In this document: positions 10,561-18,856 of the stretch, one piece after another
Layout: every line of letters starts with the position of its first letter
Numbering within the stretch: position 1 is the stretch's first letter
Origin: Candidozyma auris
Lineage: Eukaryota > Ascomycota > Pichiomycetes > Serinales > Metschnikowiaceae
Assembly (NCBI RefSeq): GCF_003013715.1
Contig: NC_072814.1
Coordinates: forward strand, 1,798,001-1,862,000
Length of the DNA: 64,000 nucleotides
Reading direction: 5' to 3'
Made by a program: the position numbers and the translations under genes
Notes under the pieces: model-generated
Seen by the model: only the letters and a program-made list of their open reading frames with translations
The model's database searches: none
Told to the model about the DNA's origin: nothing

Positions 10561-11076
10561 ATGTTTGCATTCACGGCATTAAGGGCCCTGGCTCGCCAAG
10601 TGCTCCCGGTGAGCCGGTCTGCTTTGCTCTGTAAGCCTGTTTCCTCAGCATTTCAAATGGCTCCTCAAAGATTGTTTTCGACAACTCCTACGCTCTTGAA
10701 GACAAATACCTCCACCAGAACAAAAGAGAATGTTCATGATTTAGAGACGTTTCTCAAGCTTATCGGTAGAGATACCATAGAACATTTGGACGCATTTGAA
10801 GGAGACTTGCAGAAATTTTTGAATACAACGTCGAAGCAGATGAAGAACATGGGCATTGATACCTCGCAAAGGCGATACTTACTAAGATGGAAGCACAAGT
10901 TTGTCAATGACTTGGAGCCCCTCAGAGAGCACAAGAGGGGCAAGAAGAAGAATGGTGGTGAAAGAAAGGCCAAGGCGGTTAAGGCAAAGAGAAGGTTGCA
11001 GCAGATGCAAGAAGAACGAGAGAAGTGGGCCACCCAAGAGAAGGAGGCTGAGGACAAGGGAGAGAGAGACTTCTGA
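10561..11076 (+). CDS. FYV4: Mitochondrial small ribosomal subunit protein mS41 (Fyv4, IGR motif)
   Basis: 171 residues. The N-terminus is rich in Arg, Ser and Ala and ends near RLFSTTPTL, a typical mitochondrial targeting and cleavage region. Residues about 61-105 hold the IGR domain ([15 protein letters not shown] followed by LLRWKHKF), which defines the Fyv4/mS41 family of the mitochondrial 37S ribosomal subunit. The C-terminal third is a basic/acidic helix. MED6 lies 1.2 kb away, and in S. cerevisiae FYV4 and MED6 are neighbours (YHR059/YHR058 from memory), supporting orthology. Confidence 0.85.
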   Translation: MFAFTALRALARQVLPVSRSALLCKPVSSAFQMAPQRLFSTTPTLLKTNTSTRTKENVHDLETFLKLIGRDTIEHLDAFEGDLQKFLNTTSKQMKNMGIDTSQRRYLLRWKHKFVNDLEPLREHKRGKKKNGGERKAKAVKAKRRLQQMQEEREKWATQEKEAEDKGERDF

Positions 11077-11557
11077 TGGACATCATTTGTAAATAGCAAG
11101 GTCAATTATCAAGGGAGAAGACTTGTAGGCAAAGAATTGGAGGTGATGTAGCGAATGGGGTTTCGAAGGGGCAGATGAACGGATTATAGTACGTTTGTAT
11201 GTGACTTATAAGCCGCTTGTGATATTTTAGGATGCATTATTTTTATTTTAGTCTTCTATGTTGTAAGAATCCAACTCCGAAGAGGGTCTGGTTGAGCAGG
11301 GCACTATATGTACTAAAGTCGTGGCCCAGGCACAATAATAATAGAGTCATTTGTGTATGTCATAATTTGCTTGAATTCAAGGGCACTTATAATTCTTGAT
11401 GGAATTGCCAAATTTGTTCTCCATGGCTTCATTGTGATGCCCTTGCCTGCAATGTTGCAACCTTTAGGTGGACCTGTCTATGGCGCGCCCATGCACGAGA
11501 GCCACGCATCAATTCTGAACAAGTTTCTTCTTCGAATCCGTCTTCTTCATTGCAAAC
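11077..11557 (+). promoter_or_regulatory. CPR5 upstream region
   Basis: A 481-base gap between FYV4 and the cyclophilin gene. The left half is AT-rich and likely holds the FYV4 3' end. No RNA gene or clear motif is seen. The recurrent motif appears only just inside the following coding sequence (11575-11586). Confidence 0.35.
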
Positions 11558-12211
11558 ATGATGAAAGCTTTCACTTTTGCAGCCATTATCGCAACTCTCT
11601 TTGCGTTTTTCAAGCTTGCTGTTGCTGGCTCTGGCGAATTGCCTGAAAACCCTCCAATCACTCACAAGGTGTACTTTGACATTGAGGAAGAGGGAAAACC
11701 AATTGGTAGGATCACCATTGGTTTGTTTGGCACGGTCGTTCCAAAAACAGTCGAGAACTTCAGACAGTTGGCCGTTTCCGATGACCCCAAGTTTGGCTAC
11801 ACCGGCTCCATCTTCCACCGTATCATTCCTAAGTTCATGCTCCAAGGTGGTGATTTTGAGACTGGCAAGGGCTTCGGTGGCAAGTCCATCTACGGTGGCA
11901 AATTCGACGACGAGAACTTCACCTTGAAGCACGACAGGCCGTACAGATTGTCCATGGCCAATGCTGGTCGTAACACTAACGGTTCCCAATTTTTCATCAC
12001 AACCGTATTAACCCCATGGTTGAACGGTGCCCATGTGGTGTTCGGTGAAGTTCTCGACGGCAAGGATGTCGTTGACTATATGGAGAAGGTCAAGACAAGC
12101 TATGGTGACAGACCTGTCAAGGAATTGAAGATTGCAGCTGCTGGTGAGCTCGAGCTTACCAAGGATGAGGTTGCCCAAAAGGACGCTGCCATCAAGAAGG
12201 ATGAGCTTTAG
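11558..12211 (+). CDS. CPR5: ER-lumenal cyclophilin (peptidyl-prolyl isomerase)
   Basis: 217 residues: a signal peptide (about 1-23), a complete cyclophilin domain (about 37-200) and a C-terminal KDEL ER-retrieval signal. It should catalyse cis-trans isomerisation of prolyl bonds during secretory protein folding. The catalytic and cyclosporin-binding residues are present: the Arg in [15 protein letters not shown], then Phe, Met and Gln of that stretch, [15 protein letters not shown], and the Trp/His in [12 protein letters not shown] second ATG follows the first directly. CPR5 is preferred over CPR2 because of the KDEL tail. CPR5 and HNT2 are adjacent in S. cerevisiae (YDR304/YDR305 from memory) and close together here. 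It converges on MED6 with a 43-base gap. Confidence 0.92.
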   Translation: MMKAFTFAAIIATLFAFFKLAVAGSGELPENPPITHKVYFDIEEEGKPIGRITIGLFGTVVPKTVENFRQLAVSDDPKFGYTGSIFHRIIPKFMLQGGDFETGKGFGGKSIYGGKFDDENFTLKHDRPYRLSMANAGRNTNGSQFFITTVLTPWLNGAHVVFGEVLDGKDVVDYMEKVKTSYGDRPVKELKIAAAGELELTKDEVAQKDAAIKKDEL

Positions 12212-12254
12212 TAAATAGGTCTAATCATCGTCATCTTCTAATAATCGCCACCTT

Positions 12255-13106
12255 CTAATCATCGTCATCGTCATTTAAGTTCAACTTGAGCCCTAGTTGT
12301 TCCACGGTACTGCCTTTCCCATACAATGGGATATCATCCAAGTAGATGTTTTTGTCGTTATTGGCTGACGCCATTACCGAATTGAGTAGATTGTTGAAGG
12401 CTGTAGCCAGTACCTCACTATTAATGTTGGAGACATTACTCATGATGGAGCTCAGGCCCGGTTCTCCGTTCGAAGGCTGGGCTTGACTTGTCCCTGGTGT
12501 CAGATTCGGGAACAGAGGAGTAGCTGCTGGGTTAAGGCTTGGAATATTCGTTGTAGAGGGCATTGCCGAGGGTGGGTTTGTGGACACTTGCACAGATGCG
12601 TTTCCGCCGTTGCTGGCACTCTCCTTGTCAGATGGATATAGATGTCCACCTTCAGATATGCTGAACTTCGTCATTTTATTGAGCAAATCGATCGACTTTC
12701 GCATAGACAATACGCTAGATAGAAGCCTGGCGCTGAGAATGTCATATATCTTGGGCGCCTGGTACACGTTGGCACCAATGATGTAGTAGTCTTGCTCAGT
12801 TGTAGTGGTGGTGGGGTCTAGTCTGCGTTGTTTCCTGATAATCCAGAAATCAGGTTCCTTCACGTACGCTATCACAAACTCAATGCCCACCATTTCTGTG
12901 AGCTTCAGCTCAATATACTTTTGTGGGTGGATATGGGGAGGGATCTGTTGGAATTGAAACTGCATCCGTAATACCTGATTACTGGAAGTTCTATCGTAGA
13001 AGGGCGATTCGGCAAAGTAGTCGAGGACATTACCCGTGTGAAGACCGAATTGTTGAATCCATTCGGGAGATTTCCACTGGATCTCGTCGAGAGGTTCGGT
13101 GGACAT
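12255..13106 (-). CDS. MED6: Mediator complex subunit 6
   Basis: 283 residues on the minus strand. Med6 is a head-module subunit of Mediator, needed for activated Pol II transcription. The conserved N-terminal domain is clear: QWKSPEWIQQFGL, then VLDYFAESPFYDRTSSNQVL, GIEFVIAYVKEPDFWIIRKQ and YYIIGANVYQAPKI, through about residue 145. The C-terminal part is low-complexity (Ser/Asn/Pro) and ends in a run of Asp. The final Asp codons and the bases just beyond form a short imperfect repeat (ATCATCGTCAT, 12227-12274). Confidence 0.95.
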   Translation of the reverse strand: MSTEPLDEIQWKSPEWIQQFGLHTGNVLDYFAESPFYDRTSSNQVLRMQFQFQQIPPHIHPQKYIELKLTEMVGIEFVIAYVKEPDFWIIRKQRRLDPTTTTTEQDYYIIGANVYQAPKIYDILSARLLSSVLSMRKSIDLLNKMTKFSISEGGHLYPSDKESASNGGNASVQVSTNPPSAMPSTTNIPSLNPAATPLFPNLTPGTSQAQPSNGEPGLSSIMSNVSNINSEVLATAFNNLLNSVMASANNDKNIYLDDIPLYGKGSTVEQLGLKLNLNDDDDD

Positions 13107-14044
13107 GCTTATGAAGATTAAAAGGTGAGGACTGCTAAATTTGCAATAGAAGCGCGCCTATGGTAGTAGTATGCGAAACGGGGATGAATCGGTTGCAAAA
13201 AAACCGAGGATTGGAAATGGTGCTGAAAAATCGAAATCTCGTCAGTCAAGCAAGAAAATTTGAAATGGAGGAATGAAAGTGATATTATGTCATGTAAAGG
13301 GGTTAACTGTTGAGGCTAAGTGATTCAGGGTGATCAGTATGAAATTGTGGTAACGCTCACTTTTGAAGCACATTGGCTATAGAATGTTAGACCTTGCACT
13401 AACGTAGCTTACATTTGGAACTATGATGGGAAGTGCTATCCATCCAGGTCAGGTGTGAAAGGTCTTTAAAAGTGCAACGGACGCTAAAAGGGTGGTTCTC
13501 ATATCTGGGATAGCCGGATGTTGCAATCCACGAAGCTCAGTCACAAGAAGAGTCTGTGAACAAGCTTTACTGATTTAATTTGTCTTTCAGATCCTTAAGT
13601 CTTGCAATTACTCCACATGCTGTTGATGGGGAACCCCACTGAACAATCAGAGAGATACTACTTATGCACAATGGAAACCTAGACACAATGTGGAAAACAA
13701 TCAAGTCCTAGATTACCTTAGAGCCCTCCTTTCTTGCCGTGAAAGAAGCATTCTGATAACCTCTAACCTCTGGTGCAATGGCAGAATGGAAGAGCTCACC
13801 GCAGATCAAATGCGAGCAGTAGAATTGTACCACCAATTCACATTCAAATCAGCATCATTCAAAACTTGTAGACATCAAGGTATTGGAACTGAATAGCCAA
13901 TCATTTAATCATGGTACATTCTCCCCATTCATGCTGAATGAATTTGCACTTGTTGCAACTACCTACAGAGCACTTCACAATCAAAGTCTACGTCAATTGC
14001 ACCACATTTCTATACTCAAAAACAAATCCAGTGTCTAGTATTGT
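13107..14044. other. Intergenic region between MED6 and HNT2
   Basis: 938 bases: the MED6 promoter on the right of that gene and the 3' flank of HNT2. A GGTTGCAAAAAAA near-match of the recurrent motif lies about 85 bases upstream of the MED6 start (13191-13203). A 68-codon open frame at 13690-13896 has no recognisable features and is not called. Confidence 0.4.
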
Positions 14045-14590
14045 CTAATTCTCAGCAGCAACCTCAGCTTCGTACTTTTCAAGCTCCGCCCTCAAGAAGT
14101 CCGCCTCCTTGGCCATTTCCTCTGCGCTTCTAGGGCTCCTTGAGGCGTCGTCTGGGGCCTTGAACCCGCCTTCTTTCTGAAACACTTCCTTTCTAGCAAA
14201 AAAGTCCTCATATGCAGCAGCCAAGTCTGTCTTTTCCAATCTCTGGTATATCCCATCGCCGTACCCGTCAGTCTTGTACCTAGGAATCAAGTGAGTATGG
14301 AGATGGGGAACCGACTGGCCAGCTTCAGGCCCATCCTGGATGGCGATGTTGAGAGCGTCTGCTTTATACACTTTTCGTATGAGTCCCTGGATGAGCTGCA
14401 ACGAGTTCATGTAGTCGGTGGACTCCGAGGGTGTCAAGTCGCCAAATCGAAGCACGCTAGTTCTGAGAGGCACCACAAGAACGTGGCCCGGCACCAAGGG
14501 TTTGATGTTGACTAAGGCATAGGTGTACTTGGACTTGAAGAAGACCTGGGACTCTACGGCAAACTGGTAGAAGAGCGTTTCCTTGGTCAT
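14045..14590 (-). CDS. HNT2: Fhit-like dinucleoside polyphosphate hydrolase (HIT family)
   Basis: Start set at the ATG at 14590 (MTKETLFYQFAVESQVFF), 181 residues; no in-frame ATG lies upstream in the open stretch. The protein belongs to the Fhit branch of HIT hydrolases, which cleave Ap3A/Ap4A-type dinucleotides to AMP plus a nucleotide. KYTYALVNIKPLVPGHVLV is the Fhit N-terminal core. The histidine triad is HLHTHLIPR, preceded by QDGPEAGQSVP. The C-terminal 50 residues are a charged helix. It is downstream of TSA1 on the same strand, 195 bases apart. Confidence 0.92.
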   Translation of the reverse strand: MTKETLFYQFAVESQVFFKSKYTYALVNIKPLVPGHVLVVPLRTSVLRFGDLTPSESTDYMNSLQLIQGLIRKVYKADALNIAIQDGPEAGQSVPHLHTHLIPRYKTDGYGDGIYQRLEKTDLAAAYEDFFARKEVFQKEGGFKAPDDASRSPRSAEEMAKEADFLRAELEKYEAEVAAEN

Positions 14591-14785
14591 TGAGTGAGTG
14601 GGGACTATAGTGGTTATGATCGGTATCGTAGGAAGTGAGCCGGTGCGACTAGTGAAAAACACCAGTAGGGGAACCAAAACTTTCTGCCTTTCGTTTGCAG
14701 CTTGTGCAATTGACTTTAAAATTACAATGCTACTTCACATGAATTTATCAAAGTGTATCAAGGTGTATTCAAGAATATATAAAGT

Positions 14786-15376
14786 TTATTTGTTGACCTT
14801 GCCGAAGTACTCCTTGGAGTTCTTCACGTCAGGCTTGATGGTCTCAGAACCCTCCTGCCAGTTGGCTGGGCACACCTCACCGTACTTCTCGGTAAACTGG
14901 AAGGCGTCAACCAATCTCAAGGACTCGTCCACGGATCTACCGACAGGCAAGTCGTTGATGGTGATCTGTCTCAAGACACCCTTAGGGTCAATCAAGAAGA
15001 TACCTCTCAAGGCAACACCCTCCTCCTCAATCAACACACCGTAGTCTCTGGAGAGAGTGTGGTTGGTGTCGGCAAGCAATGGGATGTTGACAGGGCCCAA
15101 GCCACCGTCCTTTCTGGCGACATTGGTCCAGGCCAACAAGGAATACTCCGAATCAGTCGAGGCAAACAACACCTGGACGTCCTTGTCAGCGAACTTCTTG
15201 ACGGCGTCGGAGTAGGCAATGATCTCGGTTGGACACACGAAGGTGAAGGCCAATGGGATGAAGGCCAAAAGCACCCACTTGCCCTTGTACTGCTCGAGGG
15301 AGACTTCCTCGAAAACACCGTCGACAACGGCGGTCTTCTTGAAAGATGGAGCTGGCTTCTGGATGATAGCGGTCAT
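14786..15376 (-). CDS. TSA1: Typical 2-Cys peroxiredoxin (thioredoxin peroxidase)
   Basis: 196 residues, the usual length. Tsa1 reduces hydrogen peroxide and organic peroxides in the cytosol using thioredoxin, and acts as a chaperone when over-oxidised. The peroxidatic Cys is C48 in [10 protein letters not shown] and the resolving Cys is about C169 in EVCPANW. The C-terminal YF (KEYFGK) typical of peroxide-sensitive eukaryotic Prx is present. Codon use is highly biased, as expected for an abundant protein. Its upstream region carries Yap1/Cap1-type sites. Confidence 0.97.
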   Translation of the reverse strand: MTAIIQKPAPSFKKTAVVDGVFEEVSLEQYKGKWVLLAFIPLAFTFVCPTEIIAYSDAVKKFADKDVQVLFASTDSEYSLLAWTNVARKDGGLGPVNIPLLADTNHTLSRDYGVLIEEEGVALRGIFLIDPKGVLRQITINDLPVGRSVDESLRLVDAFQFTEKYGEVCPANWQEGSETIKPDVKNSKEYFGKVNK

Positions 15377-15979
15377 TATTAAATCTATGAGTCTATGAGG
15401 TGTAGTTGAGAAAAAAAGAATAAGATGGGCGACGTGGGCTGCGAAACGGTGTGGCTTTATATTCCTCGGGTGCGAATCTAGGCGTCCGCTTTCTTACTAA
15501 CTTTGGACACGGGTAGGGCACCACGAAGGCCCTGCGTCTATGTGCAGGTCATTCACATCAGCAACCCACGAGTATTTTTGACGTCATGGGAGATTTTTTA
15601 AAATTAACCGCATAGCTGGGTTCTTCAAGGCTCTGCCATTATATTCATATAGCTTTCATCAATTTTCAGGGTGTGTGGGACCAAAAGTGGTCATATTCTT
15701 CTCGCGGCGCACTGGCGCCACACTTTCTACCGCGGGTGTGGAATCGCATCGAAGGGCGCTACTAGTGTGGTGGTTTTAGTCCGATCGGGATTGCATGTGC
15801 AAAGGATGCAGCCCCTAGACAAGAGATAGCAAACGATGAATTCTAGGGGTCTCGGAGCCGAGTTCGCAGACCACAAAGGGAATGCAAGCTTGGACTGACA
15901 ATGTGGTATATCATTTATTACTAACTAAACTAATACCAAATTATTTGATTGATACTAAGGTGTGCACAGTAGAAGGATG
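15377..15979 (-). promoter_or_regulatory. TSA1 promoter with Cap1/Yap1-type sites
   Basis: The minus strand shows a TATAAA box at 15456-15461, about 80 bases before the start codon. TTAGTAA (plus TTACTAA) lies at 15494-15500, about 118 bases before the start; this is the consensus for the oxidative-stress bZIP factors Yap1 and Cap1, which control TSA1 in other yeasts. A second TTACTAA is at 15918-15924. GGGCTGCGAAAC at 15436-15447 is a near-match of the recurrent motif. The far end also holds the 3' flank of the toxin-like gene. Confidence 0.6.
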
Positions 15980-16954
15980 TTATGGCATTTGAGCACCATC
16001 ATGATCATCGTTGCACTGTGAGTCCACACCACCATAGGTGTTAAAATATATTTCGCCATGATCCATGTAATCACCCAATAACGCTTCATAGTTTGGTGTG
16101 TAACGCATATTGTCTATCCACCAAGATTTGGCTAGATCATGGTTGACATTATCAAAGTTGTACGATATCCAATCAGCTGGAAAAGTATTAGAACGTACAT
16201 CGTTAGTACTGTTATTCTCAGCACTATTATAAGGCTCACCAGGCAGTGCTAATGCAATTCTTTGAGCCATTTCGTGGTTACTTAAGTGATCGGCTCCAAC
16301 TGCAATGGTAGCAGTTCCATTCTCATATACCCACAAGAAATGATCTTTCAATTGTTCAAAAAGACTTGCATTGACGATGTTTTTATAAATTTCTCGTTTG
16401 ATCAATACCACACCATTCATCCCACCGTCATCAAGGATGTTATATATCTCTTGTAACTCTTGGCTTCGTTTCTCTAAGTCATTGTCTAATAGACTTCTCA
16501 AATCATACATGAGTCCATGTTTAGTTGAAATTTTACTACCATCATCTATAGCTTTGTTGTATAACCCTAGAGCAAGGTTTCTCTTAGAAGAAATTGAACC
16601 ACTATTTTCGTCATAATGTGCCAGTATGGCAGCCGCTGCAGCCCATACAGCACCTAACACCACGCCAGCAATCTGAACTCCACCTCCTGTTAAAACTGAA
16701 AGCCCCATCCATGCCGCTGTTGTGGCTACGAGTATACCTGTCCTTGGACTCACATTAAGCATTCTCCACTCTGCCCTTTTATGTAAATCTGGTGGTTGTA
16801 TTCCATTTTTATCATAATTATTAGACATAGTTTTAGTTGAATCATCAATTCGCTGAAGTTGTTGTGTTGTTTTGTACTCAGATGCACTATCGCATAACGA
16901 TAATGACGCTAACGTGGTCATAATTGTAAACGCATATGACTTAAATAATGTCAT
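15980..16954 (-). CDS. Secreted killer-toxin-like precursor (candidate)
   Basis: An intact 324-residue frame, visibly richer in A/T than its neighbours. Residues 1-23 look like a signal peptide. Dibasic KR sites, potential Kex2 cleavage points, occur at 59-60, 124-125, 162-163 and 186-187. Two adjacent hydrophobic, Ala/Gly-rich segments span about 72-112. N-glycosylation sequons lie at N195, N212 and N247/N248. Only two Cys are present (C21 and C314). This plan (signal, hydrophobic pair, glycosylated middle, Kex2 sites, polar C-terminal domain) resembles yeast killer preprotoxins and the chromosomal K1-like toxin family. No residue-level match was established, and an uncharacterised secreted protein is possible. 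Flanking DNA is gene-poor and decayed, suggesting an acquired or fast-evolving locus. Confidence 0.45.
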   Translation of the reverse strand: MTLFKSYAFTIMTTLASLSLCDSASEYKTTQQLQRIDDSTKTMSNNYDKNGIQPPDLHKRAEWRMLNVSPRTGILVATTAAWMGLSVLTGGGVQIAGVVLGAVWAAAAAILAHYDENSGSISSKRNLALGLYNKAIDDGSKISTKHGLMYDLRSLLDNDLEKRSQELQEIYNILDDGGMNGVVLIKREIYKNIVNASLFEQLKDHFLWVYENGTATIAVGADHLSNHEMAQRIALALPGEPYNSAENNSTNDVRSNTFPADWISYNFDNVNHDLAKSWWIDNMRYTPNYEALLGDYMDHGEIYFNTYGGVDSQCNDDHDGAQMP

Positions 16955-17320
16955 TTTAGAGTCTCAGTCCGCCTTACTTGCTCTATTGTTGATAAATAAG
17001 TTGTTGGTGATTGTTGTAAATTTATATTTCGGGCTTATGTCTGGGTGGGGGATTTGGCCATCACGCTCAGAGTTAGATAAACGGTGCGAGATTTTCCATC
17101 TACTGGAAATGATAGTGAGGTTGAGTATTAGACTTTCGAGTGTCTTAGAACGACAAATGTGGTCCCATAGTGATTTGGGAGAAGTAGCAAACTTTTGTGC
17201 TTCTGGTTCTGTCTTTTCTTTTGAAATGTGTCAGCTTCTTCATATATATTTGATAAGGACTCCATTTTAGTGTACTATTCATTTTTGTGATGTGTGCGGT
17301 GCCCGCTGTAGGTACATGGG

Positions 17321-17333
17321 TTTGGCTGCAAAT
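17321..17333 (+). promoter_or_regulatory. Recurrent TGGCTGCRAA motif, copy 4
   Basis: TTTGGCTGCAAAT, about 370 bases upstream of the toxin-like gene, which reads away on the minus strand. Confidence 0.45.
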
Positions 17334-17576
17334 GTCTCGCCACCTCTCTTATCCGGATATCGTATGGGAAAAGCAGCTTAATGAAATGGCCAGAGGACAC
17401 CCAAACATGAGAATTGGAACAGATGTGGTCACCTGAACATTTTCAGCATTGATGAGTTGCCTTTAAAATTTGTGAATTCGCTCAGGAAGGGTAAATTTGC
17501 AGCGGTATTGGTCCGGGTAAGAGAGGTGCGAGTTCATAAGAAGCATTTGTAAAACTCAAGAGGCGACTTTACCAGA

Positions 17577-18300
17577 TTAAGAGATGAAAGCATTCTTGAT
17601 TTCACCTTCAACAAAGTCTTTGAGTGATTCACGCGAAATTGAGAACGCAGTCCTTAGAAATGGTGTGGCTGTGGCTTCAGAGAGTGATATCAGACCATCA
17701 ACAGGAGGAGCACTGTAGATCAAACAAAGAAATCAAGGGAATTAAGAGTCTTGGAAACATTCCTACAATGTCAGCTTGCATCGCAAAGTAATCTTACAGT
17801 AGCACAGTGAACATGAAATATGCAATTGAGAACGCCAAAGCTCAATTTAAGTAACGCAAGAATCAAAACAAATACACGCAATGGATTTCTACGTACTTTA
17901 TCTGTATAAGTAACAAAACTATAAGTGTGGTGACTTCCGGTGGAAGATGTTAAGATTGGTCGCTTGGCGGCAGCAGAACTATTTTGCACCCAGTTGCACA
18001 AATAAGTACATTCATGGCCCGAGTACCAAAATGAGAGCCGAGTATTTTTCTGACAGCTCTTTGAGCTTTCCAGAAGGATGCTTATCAATGAAGCTTTTTG
18101 CTTATACCCCAATCGGCCACTTATCAAATCACAGCATCTTCAAATGATACAAGACGCTTGTGGTAGTACTCAATGCCGGTAACAACTCCATCTTCTAATA
18201 TTATCAAAAGCATTAATATTATTAGAATTGATAGTTGCACAAAAACTCTCTGTGTAATTGTCTGCTTGGATAGCAACCGTAGCGCTCTCAGGTGGAACCC
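17577..18300 (-). pseudogene. Possible decayed protein-coding gene
   Basis: Three minus-strand stretches look protein-like but sit in different frames and are split by stops. Around 18142-18210 the frame gives LEDGVVTGIEYYHKRLVSF, then a stop. Around 18010-18095 another frame gives FIDKHPSGKLKELSEKYSAL, then a stop. At 17577-17715 a third gives a terminal piece containing LSEATATPFLRTAFSISRES and ending at a TAA. Order and direction are consistent with one degraded gene. The parent family is not recognised, and chance open frames cannot be excluded. Confidence 0.25.
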
Positions 18301-18432
18301 CCAAAGTCCACTTAGTCATCCAATGGCTGCTCGAGATAGAACTTTTCTTGTGGGGCTCGAGAAGAAGTAATGACCTAGACCAAACAGAACAGGTAAAGGT
18401 TCCGGGTACCCATAGTGATTTGCGCACTTCAG

Positions 18433-18445
18433 TTTGCAGCCATTT
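18433..18445 (-). promoter_or_regulatory. Recurrent TGGCTGCRAA motif, copy 5
   Basis: The plus strand reads TTTGCAGCCATTT, about 415 bases upstream of the SEC18 start codon. Confidence 0.5.
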
Positions 18446-18856
18446 CCTCCACCCGGCTTTTCAGTCTCCGTTGAGCAGCCACACAAACACGTAAATTGGG
18501 GGTTCAGATATAAAGAGCAACTCCCTGTAAACGAATACGTTTTTCATACATGCTTTTTGGCCTGTATATCGAATTGGTGAATGACTCTCGCTGGGGTCTT
18601 CATGGTGCATTCACATCTGCGAAACATAAAGCAATACATGCCACCAACACAACCAAAAATATCTCTTTCTCAAGGGCTACGATGAACTTTATATCTTCGG
18701 TCCACTCTACAATGATTCTCCCTTTTTACTACACGTCACAAAAGACACAGTTCCAGACTCGTTCCCGGATGCTGATTTTACTGCATAAGACTTCAGAGTG
18801 TGAACACATTGAACACAGTATAAGGACCTCAATTATCAACCTGCTGATTACCACCC

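Larger units (their letters stand above)
16955..18856. other. Gene-poor 1.9-kb region between the toxin-like gene and SEC18
   Basis: This is among the longest gaps in the window. It contains the promoter of the toxin-like gene on the left and that of SEC18 on the right, two copies of the recurrent motif, and broken coding-like fragments on the minus strand (separate entry). No intact gene is supported. Frames such as 18550-18894 on the plus strand show no family features. Confidence 0.45.

Noticed and set aside
13690..13896. 68-codon plus-strand frame in the MED6-HNT2 gap
   Set aside because: No recognisable motif, no promoter or splice signals beyond chance.
14591..14677. N-terminal extension of HNT2
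   Set aside because: The extension starts at a non-ATG codon; the first in-frame ATG is at 14590 and matches the family start.
16955..18856. Centromere or LTR remnant in the gene-poor region
   Set aside because: No inverted repeat core, no terminal TG...CA repeats with target duplication and no tRNA-primer-like site was seen.
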